Both the position numbers and the translations under genes were made by a program. The notes beneath the pieces are model-generated. The model searched no databases. It saw only the letters and a list, made by a program, of their open reading frames with translations, and was not told the DNA's origin. A DNA stretch of 64,000 nt, from positions 806,001 through 870,000 of the forward strand of contig NZ_JAMBNP010000001.1 in NCBI RefSeq assembly GCF_023715145.1, written 5' to 3'. This stretch comes from Paenibacillus glycanilyticus. GTDB lineage: Bacteria > Bacillota > Bacilli > Paenibacillales > Paenibacillaceae. This document shows positions 9,201 through 17,364 of this stretch, one piece after another; the first letter of the stretch is position 1, and the number at the start of each line of letters is the position of its first letter.

Positions 9201-10112
9201 TTATGCCCCAACAACCGATGGTTTGTTCCGAAGCTGCCGGTACCCGGCAGAAATGCACATCAAGCCTCCCGTTGTGACAAAGACGCCTATAGGGAATGCC
9301 CATGTGCTCCACTCGGGAACAATAAGAGGCATTAAGGAGACGCCAAACGCAACGGGGATGGGCATTTTAAACAGCTTGCAAAGAATGATTGTAATCAATA
9401 CGTTAATGACACCGATTCCTATGATTGAACCATCCAGCAAATGGTACACGCCAACTGAAAGAATACCCGTTATTGTTAATACCGTTAAACGACGAGGAAT
9501 CATATTCCAAGTGAATGTCTCCATATGAAACACCTCGAAGATAAGAGCAAAGACAGGCGGAATAATTAGAAATACGGCATCTGCCGCGATTGCTAGTCCA
9601 ATCCAAAGACCTAAAATGACGGTTATAATCACCGTATCGGTTACCTTGCGGAATTTCTGCGTACCGCCAGAAAATTTCTTCGGATCTCTTCCTTTAAATG
9701 CGGCCAGCATAATGACAAAAGTAAAGACGGCCGTTGAGATGGCAAACACATAATTATCCAGTCCCAAAAAAATCGGGAGCAATGCGGCAGGAATCGTCGG
9801 CCCAAAATGGACTCGGAATATATGCATGAGAAGGACCACAACAACAAGTCCCAGCCAAATTTTCATCAAAGGCGGTAACGACAAAGCATTCATGAAAGTG
9901 CCTATAAACGCTGCTAATGTTGGGGAAAGCCATAGATGAACGGGATTCCTTATCCAATGCGGCACCGGGAATACCATGACCCCCATCGCCATGCCGGCGA
10001 TTTCGGGAAAAAGAATATCCTTTTGTTCGAGAACGACAGAACCAATCAGCATGAGAATAACCAACAGATAGGCCGAATAAAACCCTTTGGATTTCAAGAA
10101 GTCCAAAACCAT
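9201..10112 (-). CDS. multi-pass membrane protein, HPP-like (uncertain)
   Basis: A 303-residue protein with about nine or ten hydrophobic segments. Its middle reads VHFGPTIPAALLPIFLGLDNYVFAIS, and a later segment has MPIPVAFGVSLMPLIVPEW. Short segments, Pro/Gly-rich turns and a repeated P-x-A-F/L-x-L-P pattern recall HPP-type or small organic-anion permeases, but no family can be named with confidence. GGAG precedes the ATG. It is second in a unit with the 69-residue protein, under promoter copy 2, so it belongs to the same regulon as the SLAC1-type channel. A linked role in anion or acid transport is inferred only from this co-regulation. Confidence 0.75.
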   Translation of the reverse strand: MVLDFLKSKGFYSAYLLVILMLIGSVVLEQKDILFPEIAGMAMGVMVFPVPHWIRNPVHLWLSPTLAAFIGTFMNALSLPPLMKIWLGLVVVVLLMHIFRVHFGPTIPAALLPIFLGLDNYVFAISTAVFTFVIMLAAFKGRDPKKFSGGTQKFRKVTDTVIITVILGLWIGLAIAADAVFLIIPPVFALIFEVFHMETFTWNMIPRRLTVLTITGILSVGVYHLLDGSIIGIGVINVLITIILCKLFKMPIPVAFGVSLMPLIVPEWSTWAFPIGVFVTTGGLMCISAGYRQLRNKPSVVGA

Positions 10113-10182
10113 CTCGGATGTGCTCCTTTCTGTTTTCTTAATATCCGCTTTGGATTATGCATCCTATACTTTAAATATGAGC

Positions 10183-10392
10183 TTAGAAAAAATCGAAATC
10201 TGGCGGCGGCATTTGAATGAATGACGAGCTTGTGCGAGAATGTCTCTTGCCTCTTATCCAGACGTGCTTATCGTCATAGCCTTCCAGCAATCCCCCGGCC
10301 GTAAATTTATCATCCGTAACCACCACCACATATTGACCAAAAAATAATACATTATCAAAATCAGCATCAAATCGAAGGGGATTTGGATGCAT
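10183..10392 (-). CDS. 69-residue conserved-looking small protein
   Basis: First gene of the unit behind promoter copy 2, with AAAGGATG before the ATG. The sequence (VLFFGQYVVVVTDDKF, then LLEGYDDKHVWIRGKRHS) is rich in beta-forming residues and has the look of a small SH3/LSm-like barrel, with an acidic C-terminal PPPDFDFF. No family is recognised. Its place between a regulated promoter and a membrane protein suggests a small accessory protein of that membrane protein. Confidence 0.7.
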   Translation of the reverse strand: MHPNPLRFDADFDNVLFFGQYVVVVTDDKFTAGGLLEGYDDKHVWIRGKRHSRTSSSFIQMPPPDFDFF

Positions 10393-10439
10393 ATCTTATC
10401 ATCCTTTCTGTTGAAATGATGTGAAGTCCATCTGCCCTC

Positions 10440-10494
10440 AGTCTATAAAATTCACTGTTATAGATCAATATCGTTATTTCTATGAAAATGATAG
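10440..10494 (-). promoter_or_regulatory. promoter copy 2 of the shared LysR-type element
   Basis: The 32-bp element at 10463-10494 ends on the minus strand in TTGATC (-35), followed after 17 bp by TAGACT (10440-10445). It drives the 69-aa and membrane-protein genes starting at 10392. It also lies just downstream of the LysR gene. Confidence 0.8.
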
Positions 10495-10509
10495 ATGTTC
10501 TTTATCGAA

Positions 10510-11433
10510 TTATCCTTCTTCGTTGTCGCAATATTCTTGCTGGCTATCCTTCTTGAGCAGCTTTACATGAGCCGTCAACGTATCAATAAAACCTTGCGAA
10601 GCTTTCCCCATATATTTATCGCGGAGATATACGATACCCACTTGTCTGCACAAGGTTGGATTCTGTATCGGAATACGAACCAAATTGTCGTAATTGTACA
10701 TTTCAATCAGGGTTTTTGATAAAATCGTGCCCCCTCCGCCTGAACGGACAAGCCCAAACAACGAGTCGATCGTAGAAGTCTCAATTAAGGGATCCAGCTT
10801 CTGCCCGGCCAGCGAGCAAGTCATATCGATCAATTGCCGGCACCGATGGGTCTCGGGGAACATGATGACCGGTACATCGAGTATTTCTTGAAAATTTACG
10901 GCTTCACGGCCCGCATATTGATGCTCCGGCGTAGCGACAAAATAAAATTTTTCCCGGTAAAGGGGAACGGTTTCAATTCTGTCATCCTCAATGGGCAGAA
11001 TAGTAATGGCCAAATCCAATTCGTTTTGTAATATTCGGCTTACGACATCTTCCATGCTAAAGACTTTTATCTTTACTTTGGGGTATTTATGGTGAAAATC
11101 AAGCAGCAAGGAAGAGACTAATTGGCTCAGCTCGCCAGGGAGAGCACCAATCGATAAAGTGCCTCGCTCAATATGCAGAAGCTCTTCAATTTGCTCTTTG
11201 GCGTTAATTAAATTGCTCAATGCCAATTTGCTTTGTTTATACAAAATATGACCAGCCTCGGTAATCGCGATTTTCTTCCCGATACGATCGAATAACGGGA
11301 CCCCAAGCTCGTCTTCAAGCGTTTTGATTTGATGGCTTAAAGAAGGCTGGGTAATCCCCAGCTTGACGGAGGCTCTTGTAAAATGCATTTCCTCGCATGT
11401 CGCGATAAAGCATTCCAACTGTCTGAACTCCAT
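10510..11433 (-). CDS. LysR-family transcriptional regulator
   Basis: A 307-residue LysR protein. The N-terminal winged helix reads FTRASVKLGITQPSLSHQ then TLEDELGVPLFDRIGKKIAIT, followed by a periplasmic-binding-like effector domain. The overall pattern is close to the AlsR/CynR group that senses small organic acids. AAAGGG lies 9 nt before the ATG. It is transcribed from promoter copy 3 behind an IlvH-like remnant and very likely binds the shared element at all three promoters, including its own. The effector is unknown. Confidence 0.92.
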   Translation of the reverse strand: MEFRQLECFIATCEEMHFTRASVKLGITQPSLSHQIKTLEDELGVPLFDRIGKKIAITEAGHILYKQSKLALSNLINAKEQIEELLHIERGTLSIGALPGELSQLVSSLLLDFHHKYPKVKIKVFSMEDVVSRILQNELDLAITILPIEDDRIETVPLYREKFYFVATPEHQYAGREAVNFQEILDVPVIMFPETHRCRQLIDMTCSLAGQKLDPLIETSTIDSLFGLVRSGGGGTILSKTLIEMYNYDNLVRIPIQNPTLCRQVGIVYLRDKYMGKASQGFIDTLTAHVKLLKKDSQQEYCDNEEG

Positions 11434-11833
11434 ATGAAACGACCCTTTCCATTACGATTTCCGGGAAGCCTTCCTGCTGATTAACTTCTCCGCGAGCCAT
11501 GGCAGTCAAGCCTGTATGCGTTAATTCCAGGATGCCATAGGGCTTCAACAATTCAATAAACGAGTTGATTTTATCTTGATCCCCAACCACTTCAATAATC
11601 ATATTATCCAATCCTTTATCGACAACAGAAGCACGGAAAGTATTAACCATGCTTAAAATTTCAGGGATCACTTTAGAAACAGCACTTACCTTGATCAGTA
11701 CAAGCTCGCGTTCAATGAGAGGATAAGCGCTTAATTCAACAATTTGAACAACATCAATAAGCTTATTGAGCTGCTTTTGAACCTGATTTAGCATTTTATC
11801 GTCTCCCGACGATGCGATAATCATTCGGGACAA
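11315..11833 (-). pseudogene. ilvH: acetolactate synthase small-subunit (IlvH) remnant
   Basis: The frame reads LSRMIIASSGDDKMLNQV, then QLNKLIDVVQIVEL, ERELVLIKVSAV and FIELLKPYGILELTHTGL. This is the IlvH pattern from the end of the first ACT domain through the C-terminal domain. The first 50 or so residues, which hold the valine-binding ACT strand and GLFNRRG motif, are missing: an in-frame TAA lies 8 codons upstream of a TTG. The natural stop is also lost, so the frame runs 119 bp into the LysR gene in another frame. It is probably not a working regulatory subunit. It lies directly behind promoter copy 3. Confidence 0.75.
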
Positions 11834-11910
11834 CCCGAATTCGTCAAATTGCTCATATTATCCCCATCTCCTCACTTGATGTCGTTCTCGGTTCAAGTTC
11901 CTGTTGCCTG

Positions 11911-11965
11911 ATTGTAGGAGATTCAAATCGATTGATCAATATCATTGTTTCTATGATAATGATAG
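11911..11965 (-). promoter_or_regulatory. promoter copy 3 of the shared LysR-type element
   Basis: The element at 11934-11965 ends on the minus strand in TTGATC, and TACAAT (11911-11916) follows after exactly 17 bp. It precedes the IlvH remnant and the LysR gene, so the regulator is probably autoregulated. Confidence 0.8.
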
Positions 11966-11991
11966 GTAATTTCGATCATTTATTCCTAATT

Positions 11992-12023
11992 AAAAAAAAC
12001 CGAGCCTCTTCCCGAGGCTCGGT
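11992..12023 (-). terminator. intrinsic terminator of the alditol-oxidase-like gene
   Basis: ACCGAGCCTC and GAGGCTCGGT form a perfect 10-bp stem with a short loop and eight T on the minus strand. Confidence 0.95.
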
Positions 12024-12027
12024 CCAA

Positions 12028-13335
12028 TTACGATTTCCCTAAAACATACTCTTCCATATACGCATTCCGGAATTTCCCCTCCGGATCGCATTCCAGCATC
12101 AGCTCCCGGAAGTCCGGAAGCTTCACGAACAGTGGCTGTAACCGTTCGGCCGGCATGGTGAACAGCTTGGCCCAGTGCGGCTTCGCATGGAACGGCGCAA
12201 GCTTCTCTTCGATAAGCGGAAGCACCTTCTTCACGGCTTCCCAATTTGGCTTCCAAGTAAAGTGGAATCCCACGGAATCCTGTTTATAGCTTGGGCTCAT
12301 CCACAGCTCATCTGCCGCTATGGTACGAACCTCGGAAATAAACAAGAGCGGCGAGATTTGCTCGCTAAGCTCACTAATAGCACGGATAGCGTGATAAGCA
12401 TCCTGGCGTGCTACGAAGTATTCCGTTTGCAGCTCTTCTCCGGCGCTTGGCGTGAAGTCCATCCGGAAATGCGGCAGCCGCTCATGCCATGGTCCCGGAA
12501 CGCCAAATTGCTCGCTGCAATTTTCCGCTGTTTGCGCCGGTACCGGATGGCGCTTCGCTTCAGCCAGGCTTGCGCCAAAGAACTCCGCTTCCGCATCGGC
12601 TCCTGTCTCGGGATTGAACAATCTCTTCTGCCATACCTGATTAAACGTCGAATCCTTCCAGTCCGTAAACAGACTCACGCTGTAAGCGCTTGAGAAAATC
12701 GCTTCAAAGTTATTTTCCAGCTGCGCCAAAGGAAGATTATCATAAATATATTGACTGATCTCGAATACGGTTTGAATGTCCAGCGTAATAGCTGTTACAA
12801 CGCCCAGCGCCCCTAAACCAACAACCGCTCCGCTAAATTTGCCATCCTGATCGTCCCGGGTGAACACGGCCACCGTTCCATCCGCTTTCACAATCTCAAG
12901 GGCATATACCGCCGTTGCCAGATTGCCGTTCCGGTCGCCAGAGCCATGGGTTGCCGTCGAGATCGCGCCTGCGATCGTAATATGCGGCAGTGAAGCCAGA
13001 TTGTGAAGGGCGTAACCTTCCCGATAAAGATACTCGCCGAGATCTCCGTAACGAATGCCGCCTTCAACTTTTACGCGGTTATTGACCTTGTCCAAGGCCA
13101 GAATACGATTCATCTTCTGAAGGGACACCAGGCTTGCATGCGAATCCGCGATTCCGTTAAAGGAATGTCTCGAGCCGAGCACTCTCAGCTTGCTGTTTCG
13201 CAAGACAATTTCCTGCACTTCTTCTACGCTCTCCGGGTAGAGATATTCCAGGGCATTATACGTATAATTGCCTGCCCAATTCCGTTCATTTGCCACAACC
13301 TGCACTCTCCAGTCATTCGAGATGATAACGTCCAC
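12028..13335 (-). CDS. FAD-linked alditol oxidase-like flavoenzyme
   Basis: A 435-residue VAO-type flavoprotein. The FAD-binding half carries LRVLGSRHSFNGIADS, SLPHITIAGAISTATHGSGDRNG (where flavin attaches in relatives) and VVGLGALGVVTAITL. The C-terminal half is the ALO type and contains HAKPHWAKLF, typical of alditol/xylitol oxidases and aldonolactone oxidases. It would oxidise a polyol or lactone with O2, giving H2O2. The frame opens at GTG 13335 and no ATG with a ribosome-binding site is available, so the start is uncertain by a few residues. A protein of about 420 residues is normal for AldO. Confidence 0.85.
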   Translation of the reverse strand: MDVIISNDWRVQVVANERNWAGNYTYNALEYLYPESVEEVQEIVLRNSKLRVLGSRHSFNGIADSHASLVSLQKMNRILALDKVNNRVKVEGGIRYGDLGEYLYREGYALHNLASLPHITIAGAISTATHGSGDRNGNLATAVYALEIVKADGTVAVFTRDDQDGKFSGAVVGLGALGVVTAITLDIQTVFEISQYIYDNLPLAQLENNFEAIFSSAYSVSLFTDWKDSTFNQVWQKRLFNPETGADAEAEFFGASLAEAKRHPVPAQTAENCSEQFGVPGPWHERLPHFRMDFTPSAGEELQTEYFVARQDAYHAIRAISELSEQISPLLFISEVRTIAADELWMSPSYKQDSVGFHFTWKPNWEAVKKVLPLIEEKLAPFHAKPHWAKLFTMPAERLQPLFVKLPDFRELMLECDPEGKFRNAYMEEYVLGKS

Positions 13336-13420
13336 TTATAGTCATTAACCATCCGATCTTCTTTTCCTGCTCCGGAGAAAAATAAAATAACCAGCCCTGT
13401 GCAGAAGGCCGGTTCGTTCA

Positions 13421-13738
13421 TTACGTCATATCCTTAAATTCGCCGCGCTCATAAGCGGCATCGAATTCCTCATCACTCATCCGGTTCATCTCATCAATCC
13501 GCGCGATCAGACGGTTGCCCTCTGCGAGGAGTTCAGGACGAAACTCAAAGACTGTATCGGTCTCCATAACATGATCAATGGTCCATTCGCGGCTCTGAAA
13601 GCTGAAGCTAAGCCTTGCGCTTATTTCCTCTTCCGCGCCTTCCAGCTGCATGGTCAGCATATTGTCCAGCATCTGAACGCCCTGGGGCAGCGCATGATAA
13701 TTAAAGCCTTTCTCTGTTAACGAAGAAATACGGATCAC
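13421..13738 (-). CDS. hypothetical protein, about 105 residues
   Basis: Soluble and acidic, with a beta-rich first half (HALPQGVQMLDNMLTMQLEG) and a charged helical end (RMSDEEFDAAYERGEFKDMT). The GTG at 13738 is preferred because GGGGGGAG lies 8 nt before it. The ATG at 13756 overlaps that site and lies almost on the predicted transcript start. A plausible promoter is TTGATT, 16 bp, TATCAT on the minus strand at about 13770-13797. No family recognised. Confidence 0.65.
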   Translation of the reverse strand: MIRISSLTEKGFNYHALPQGVQMLDNMLTMQLEGAEEEISARLSFSFQSREWTIDHVMETDTVFEFRPELLAEGNRLIARIDEMNRMSDEEFDAAYERGEFKDMT

Positions 13739-13825
13739 CCAATCGACTCCCCCCATAAACTCGTCAATATGATACCAAATCTTTGCGAAAAATCAACAAA
13801 TTTCGCCAATTTTCACGATATTGTC

Positions 13826-14719
13826 TCAGGTGGGCTTATGAAAGGCATGCTTGTAAGCGGAAGGAGCGACGCCAAACCTCTCTTTAAACACCTTGGAGAA
13901 ATGGGCTACATTCTCGAATCCTGTCGAAAAACAAGCATCCGTCACCGATGCGGAGGTGTGAAGCAGCATATCCTTGGCCATATCCAATCGGCGGTTGCGA
14001 ATCCATCTCACGGGAGAGCTATTGTATATCGCCTGAAAATCCCGTTTGAAGGTCGACAAGCTTCTGCCCGACAGATAGGCAAGATCACTTAGCGACACCG
14101 GGTTAGTGATGTTCTGCTCCACCACCTCCGTTATGCCCTTTCGGTCAGTGCTTTTTAGTTGCAAAAACTGGTACAAAAACTGCTCTTCGGCATCCGCCAC
14201 ATCAAACAGTAATTCCAATAATTTAACCTTGATCAGCCCTTCCTTAAGGGCATCCGCTTCTTTAAAGTAAGGCTTTAGTGAATAAAGATAGTTCGTTAAT
14301 CGCTCATTAACTCCGGTTACGGATACCGGCACTAAGGCGGAAGGATAGTTATATTGCAGATCGGCCATGTTAATAAATTCCGTAAGCAGCTCATCTTTCA
14401 GAAAAAACATCATATAGTCCAGTAAAAAGTCAGAGCCTTCATCTCCCGACTTCTCGTATTCAACCATAATCGATTTCTGCAGCAGAACCATTTCGTTCTT
14501 CTTCACCGTAAATTCCTCTTTGCCGAATCTTACTTTATAGATTCCCTCGAGTACAAACAATAGAAGATGATCCTCCAAGAACATGCTTCCCTTCAAGCCT
14601 TCTGTGAAGGTACAAGATTCAACAACGGTCAGCCCCTTCATTCTCAATATCCCTTGATTATTGGAATCTTTGGCTAGACTGTGGGGAACCTTAATTGCTT
14701 TCTCCGCCCGCAGCAACAA
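13826..14719 (-). CDS. AraC-family transcriptional regulator
   Basis: A 297-residue regulator with an N-terminal cupin-like sensor domain and a C-terminal double helix-turn-helix. The latter reads VSLSDLAYLSGRSLSTFKRDF then VTDACFSTGFENVAHFSKVFKERFGVAPSAY, which is canonical. It lies just behind a terminator after the SDR gene on the same strand, and may control that gene. Its effector is unknown. Confidence 0.92.
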   Translation of the reverse strand: MLLRAEKAIKVPHSLAKDSNNQGILRMKGLTVVESCTFTEGLKGSMFLEDHLLLFVLEGIYKVRFGKEEFTVKKNEMVLLQKSIMVEYEKSGDEGSDFLLDYMMFFLKDELLTEFINMADLQYNYPSALVPVSVTGVNERLTNYLYSLKPYFKEADALKEGLIKVKLLELLFDVADAEEQFLYQFLQLKSTDRKGITEVVEQNITNPVSLSDLAYLSGRSLSTFKRDFQAIYNSSPVRWIRNRRLDMAKDMLLHTSASVTDACFSTGFENVAHFSKVFKERFGVAPSAYKHAFHKPT

Positions 14720-14751
14720 ATGAATAGCCTCCTGTCGATTGTTGATCCGAA

Positions 14752-14783
14752 TAAAAAACCGGGGTGCAGCAAATGCCCCCGGT
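14752..14783 (-). terminator. intrinsic terminator of the SDR gene
   Basis: AACCGGGG and its complement form the stem, followed on the minus strand by six T. Confidence 0.88.
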
Positions 14784-14801
14784 TATATTTATATAATGAG
14801 A

Positions 14802-15647
14802 TTATACATCGTCGTGATCTGTACCAGTAATGACATCATACCAGTTCTCGATATCCCTTTCAAAGCTTGCCGTCTTCTCCCTGTAGCTTTGCAGCGAATC
14901 TTTTCCAAGCGGCAAATGGACAGGCGGTTTTTCGGCATTCGCAAGCCTTACAATGGCTTTAGCCAGCTTAACCGGGTCTCCTGGCTGCTTGCGGTTGGCC
15001 TCTGCGGCGAAATCCCTCATCTTCCCGACCGTCTCGGCGTAATCGGGAATGATCCGATCCGAGCTGCTGAGCGATGAAGCATCCAGGAAGTCCGTGCGGA
15101 AGAAGCCCGGAGCCACTACGGTAGCGTGAATGCCCAGCGGTGCCAGTTCTTGCGCCATGGATTCCGTAATCCCTTCAACAGCAAACTTGGTCGAGCCGTA
15201 CACTCCCCAACCGATATATCCGCTTAGTCCTCCGACAGAAGAAATATTAATAATATGTCCCGCGCGTTCTTTTCTCATATGCGGCAGCACTGCGCGAGTT
15301 ACGTTAAGCAGCCCGAACACATTGGTCTCGAAATTTCTTCTCACTTCATCTGCGGAAGCTTCCTCTACCGCGCTAAGAAGTCCAAATCCGGCGTTATTGA
15401 CGAGAACATCGATTTTCCCGAATTTCTGAACGATCTGATCCGCGGCTTCCTTCGCCTGCGCTTCGTTAGTGATATCTAATATTCCAACGCTAAGATTAGC
15501 GGGATTTCCGAGCTGATCAAGCAGATTCTCCGGGGAACGACGAACCGTTGCGATGACCTGATCTCCGGTTGCGAGCACTGCCTTCACGATCTCCAAACCA
15601 ATTCCTCTGGATGCTCCGGTAACTAACCATACTTTTTGCTTTGTCAT
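14802..15647 (-). CDS. short-chain dehydrogenase/reductase
   Basis: A 281-residue classical SDR. The NAD(P) motif TGASRGIG is at residues 10-17, NNAG near 90, the catalytic Ser in INISSVGG and YGSTKFA with the Tyr-x3-Lys pair. The C-terminal extension (PVHLPLGKDSLQSYREKTASFERDIENW) is typical of the group labelled oxidoreductase/SDR family in Firmicutes, often next to an AraC or HxlR regulator. Substrate unknown. A perfect palindrome lies 150 bp upstream (15799-15818). Confidence 0.9.
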   Translation of the reverse strand: MTKQKVWLVTGASRGIGLEIVKAVLATGDQVIATVRRSPENLLDQLGNPANLSVGILDITNEAQAKEAADQIVQKFGKIDVLVNNAGFGLLSAVEEASADEVRRNFETNVFGLLNVTRAVLPHMRKERAGHIINISSVGGLSGYIGWGVYGSTKFAVEGITESMAQELAPLGIHATVVAPGFFRTDFLDASSLSSSDRIIPDYAETVGKMRDFAAEANRKQPGDPVKLAKAIVRLANAEKPPVHLPLGKDSLQSYREKTASFERDIENWYDVITGTDHDDV

Positions 15648-15985
15648 TATTCTCCCACCTCATGCTTTATTTTATTTAATCTTTTGTGTTCCGCGTTGCA
15701 TGAGTTAACTATAAAGTTTTTTCCCCGGATGTACTTTTCCGTAAAGCCCGTTTTATTTGTTTATTTAGCTCATAAGGAGATAAGCATCCATGCAAATAGG
15801 GTTACAAATATGTAACCCGGACATAAAAAAGTAACTATTTCTCAAACTTGTCTATCGGGATGATAATGACAGTGCAAACACTCCTAGCTGTGTGTGCTGC
15901 GGCAAACTTAGACCTTTCCGGAAAGGTTGCCGTCTACGCCGTTCATGTAGAAAGCAGGTGTTTCGTTTGAATAAAACAATCGGAA
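15648..15985. other. intergenic stretch with one palindrome and a decayed 5' gene end
   Basis: Apart from the palindrome at 15799-15818, nothing coding is convincing. The N-terminal half of the monooxygenase at 15986 should lie here but is not recognisable in any frame. Confidence 0.5.
15799..15818. promoter_or_regulatory. perfect inverted repeat, candidate operator
   Basis: GGGTTACA and TGTAACCC flank a 4-bp centre. The GTTAC/GTAAC arms resemble HxlR- or TetR-type operators. No such regulator gene lies beside it; a lost neighbour or the SDR promoter are possible partners. Confidence 0.5.
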
Positions 15986-16435
15986 ATGCCCATTTGGGTC
16001 GGCGTCGGCGGCACGCCGCAAAGCGCCATTAATGCCGGCCGTCTTGGCCTTGGCATGAATCTTGCCCTGCTCGGCGGAACGCCGGATAGGGCAAAGCCTC
16101 TTGCGGATATGGGACATCATCCTTCCGTACTAAGAGTAGCCGTCTCCAGTCATGGCTATATCAGCGAGACGTCACAGCAGGCACAGAAAGAATTTTACCC
16201 CTACTATAGCAGTTATCTCGGACAATTTCTGAAGGGTAAAATGTCCCAAGCCGAATTCGAGCGCATCTCCGGGCCTGAAACCGTACTTGCCGTGGGCAGT
16301 CCCGAACAAGTCATCGAGAAGATCTTGCACCAGCATGAATTATTCCGGCATGAACGATTCATGATCCAATTGGATATCGGCGGAATGCCTTATAGCAAAG
16401 TAGCCCCCTTGGTACGCCGCGAGTTATCGCGTTAA
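15986..16435 (+). pseudogene. C-terminal half of a luciferase-like (LLM) flavin monooxygenase
   Basis: The frame starts abruptly with MPIWVGVGGTPQSAINAGRLGLGMNLALLGG. In LLM-class oxidoreductases this stretch lies about 180 residues into the protein. It then runs through the usual C-terminal helices to a normal stop. An in-frame TGA lies 6 codons upstream and no ribosome-binding site precedes the ATG. The flavin-binding N-terminal half is gone, so this is a truncated gene. Confidence 0.75.
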
Positions 16436-16450
16436 CTTCATTAGTATCGT

Positions 16451-16498
16451 AAAAAAACCGAAAGACGAGCACTTTAAAAAGTGCCCGTCTTTCGGTTT
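16451..16498 (-). terminator. long-stem terminator of degV, possibly bidirectional
   Basis: A stem of about 17 bp (CCGAAAGACG and GCACTTT with complements) is followed on the minus strand by seven T; on the plus strand the tract is only TTT. Confidence 0.9.
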
Positions 16499-16509
16499 AA
16501 CCCCTTAAC

Positions 16510-17349
16510 TTACTCTGCGCAATACATAAAGCCGATGGCCCCGGGTCCGGTGTGCGTCGTAATAACCGGAGTTGCCGGACGAATGCGGACCGGAACTGCT
16601 GTAATGCGGCCCAGCTCTTCCCGAAGCCGTTCTGCCAGGGAGAGATTATCGGCATGAGAGATTCCGATCTCGGTAATCTCTTTGCCCTCGGTATCGCTTT
16701 TGAATCGTTCCATTAAGCTCTTAATAATTTGGGATGAAGTCCGAACCTTGGTAATCGGCGTATACACGCCTTGCTGAAGCATGGCAATCGGCTTAATGCT
16801 CAGAACGGAGCTGATCCACCCTTTTGCTTTGCCGATACGTCCGCCTTTTACGAGATTTTCGAGCGTGTCTACTACGACTAATAATGAAGTGTTTTCAAGC
16901 ATGTTCTTTAGTCTCGCTTTAATCTGCTGGACGTTTAATCCTTCACGCGCCATCTTCGCGGCTTCAATGACCTGGAAGCCAAGCGCCTGAGAGATCATCT
17001 GCGAATCTATCACCACTACGCTGCTGGAAGACATCTCGGCTGCAGCGCAAGCCGTAGAATAAGTTCCGCTCATGCCGCTGGTCATATGAATGGAAATAAT
17101 CGTATCTCCGTTTTGCCCAAGCCGATCGTACAAATCAAGGAACACCCCAACTGCGGGCTGCGAGGTTTTCGGAAGCTCGGCGGAATTTTTCATCTTCTGA
17201 ATAAAATCAAGCGGAAAAATCGTTACGTTATCTTCGTACGTTTCACCATCTACATATACCGACAGAGGAATGACTTCCACTTCATGCTGGTCGAGCAGTT
17301 CCTTCGGCAAATCAGTTGTGGAATCGGTAACAATCCTGATGCCAGGCAT
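16510..17349 (-). CDS. degV: DegV-family fatty-acid-binding protein
   Basis: A 279-residue DegV protein: IRIVTDSTTDLPKELLDQH at the N-terminus, then TSQPAVG, ISIHMTSGMSGTYSTA and, at the C-terminus, VITTHTGPGAIGFMYCAE. The family binds a fatty acyl chain; FakB-type members present fatty acids to the FakA kinase. The ATG at 17349 is chosen because AGGAGG lies 6 nt before it; the upstream extension is not needed. An array of 69-bp hairpin repeats ends only a few bases before this ribosome-binding site, so the repeats lie in its leader or promoter region. Confidence 0.92.
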   Translation of the reverse strand: MPGIRIVTDSTTDLPKELLDQHEVEVIPLSVYVDGETYEDNVTIFPLDFIQKMKNSAELPKTSQPAVGVFLDLYDRLGQNGDTIISIHMTSGMSGTYSTACAAAEMSSSSVVVIDSQMISQALGFQVIEAAKMAREGLNVQQIKARLKNMLENTSLLVVVDTLENLVKGGRIGKAKGWISSVLSIKPIAMLQQGVYTPITKVRTSSQIIKSLMERFKSDTEGKEITEIGISHADNLSLAERLREELGRITAVPVRIRPATPVITTHTGPGAIGFMYCAE

Positions 17350-17364
17350 ATTTAGCCTCCTAAA

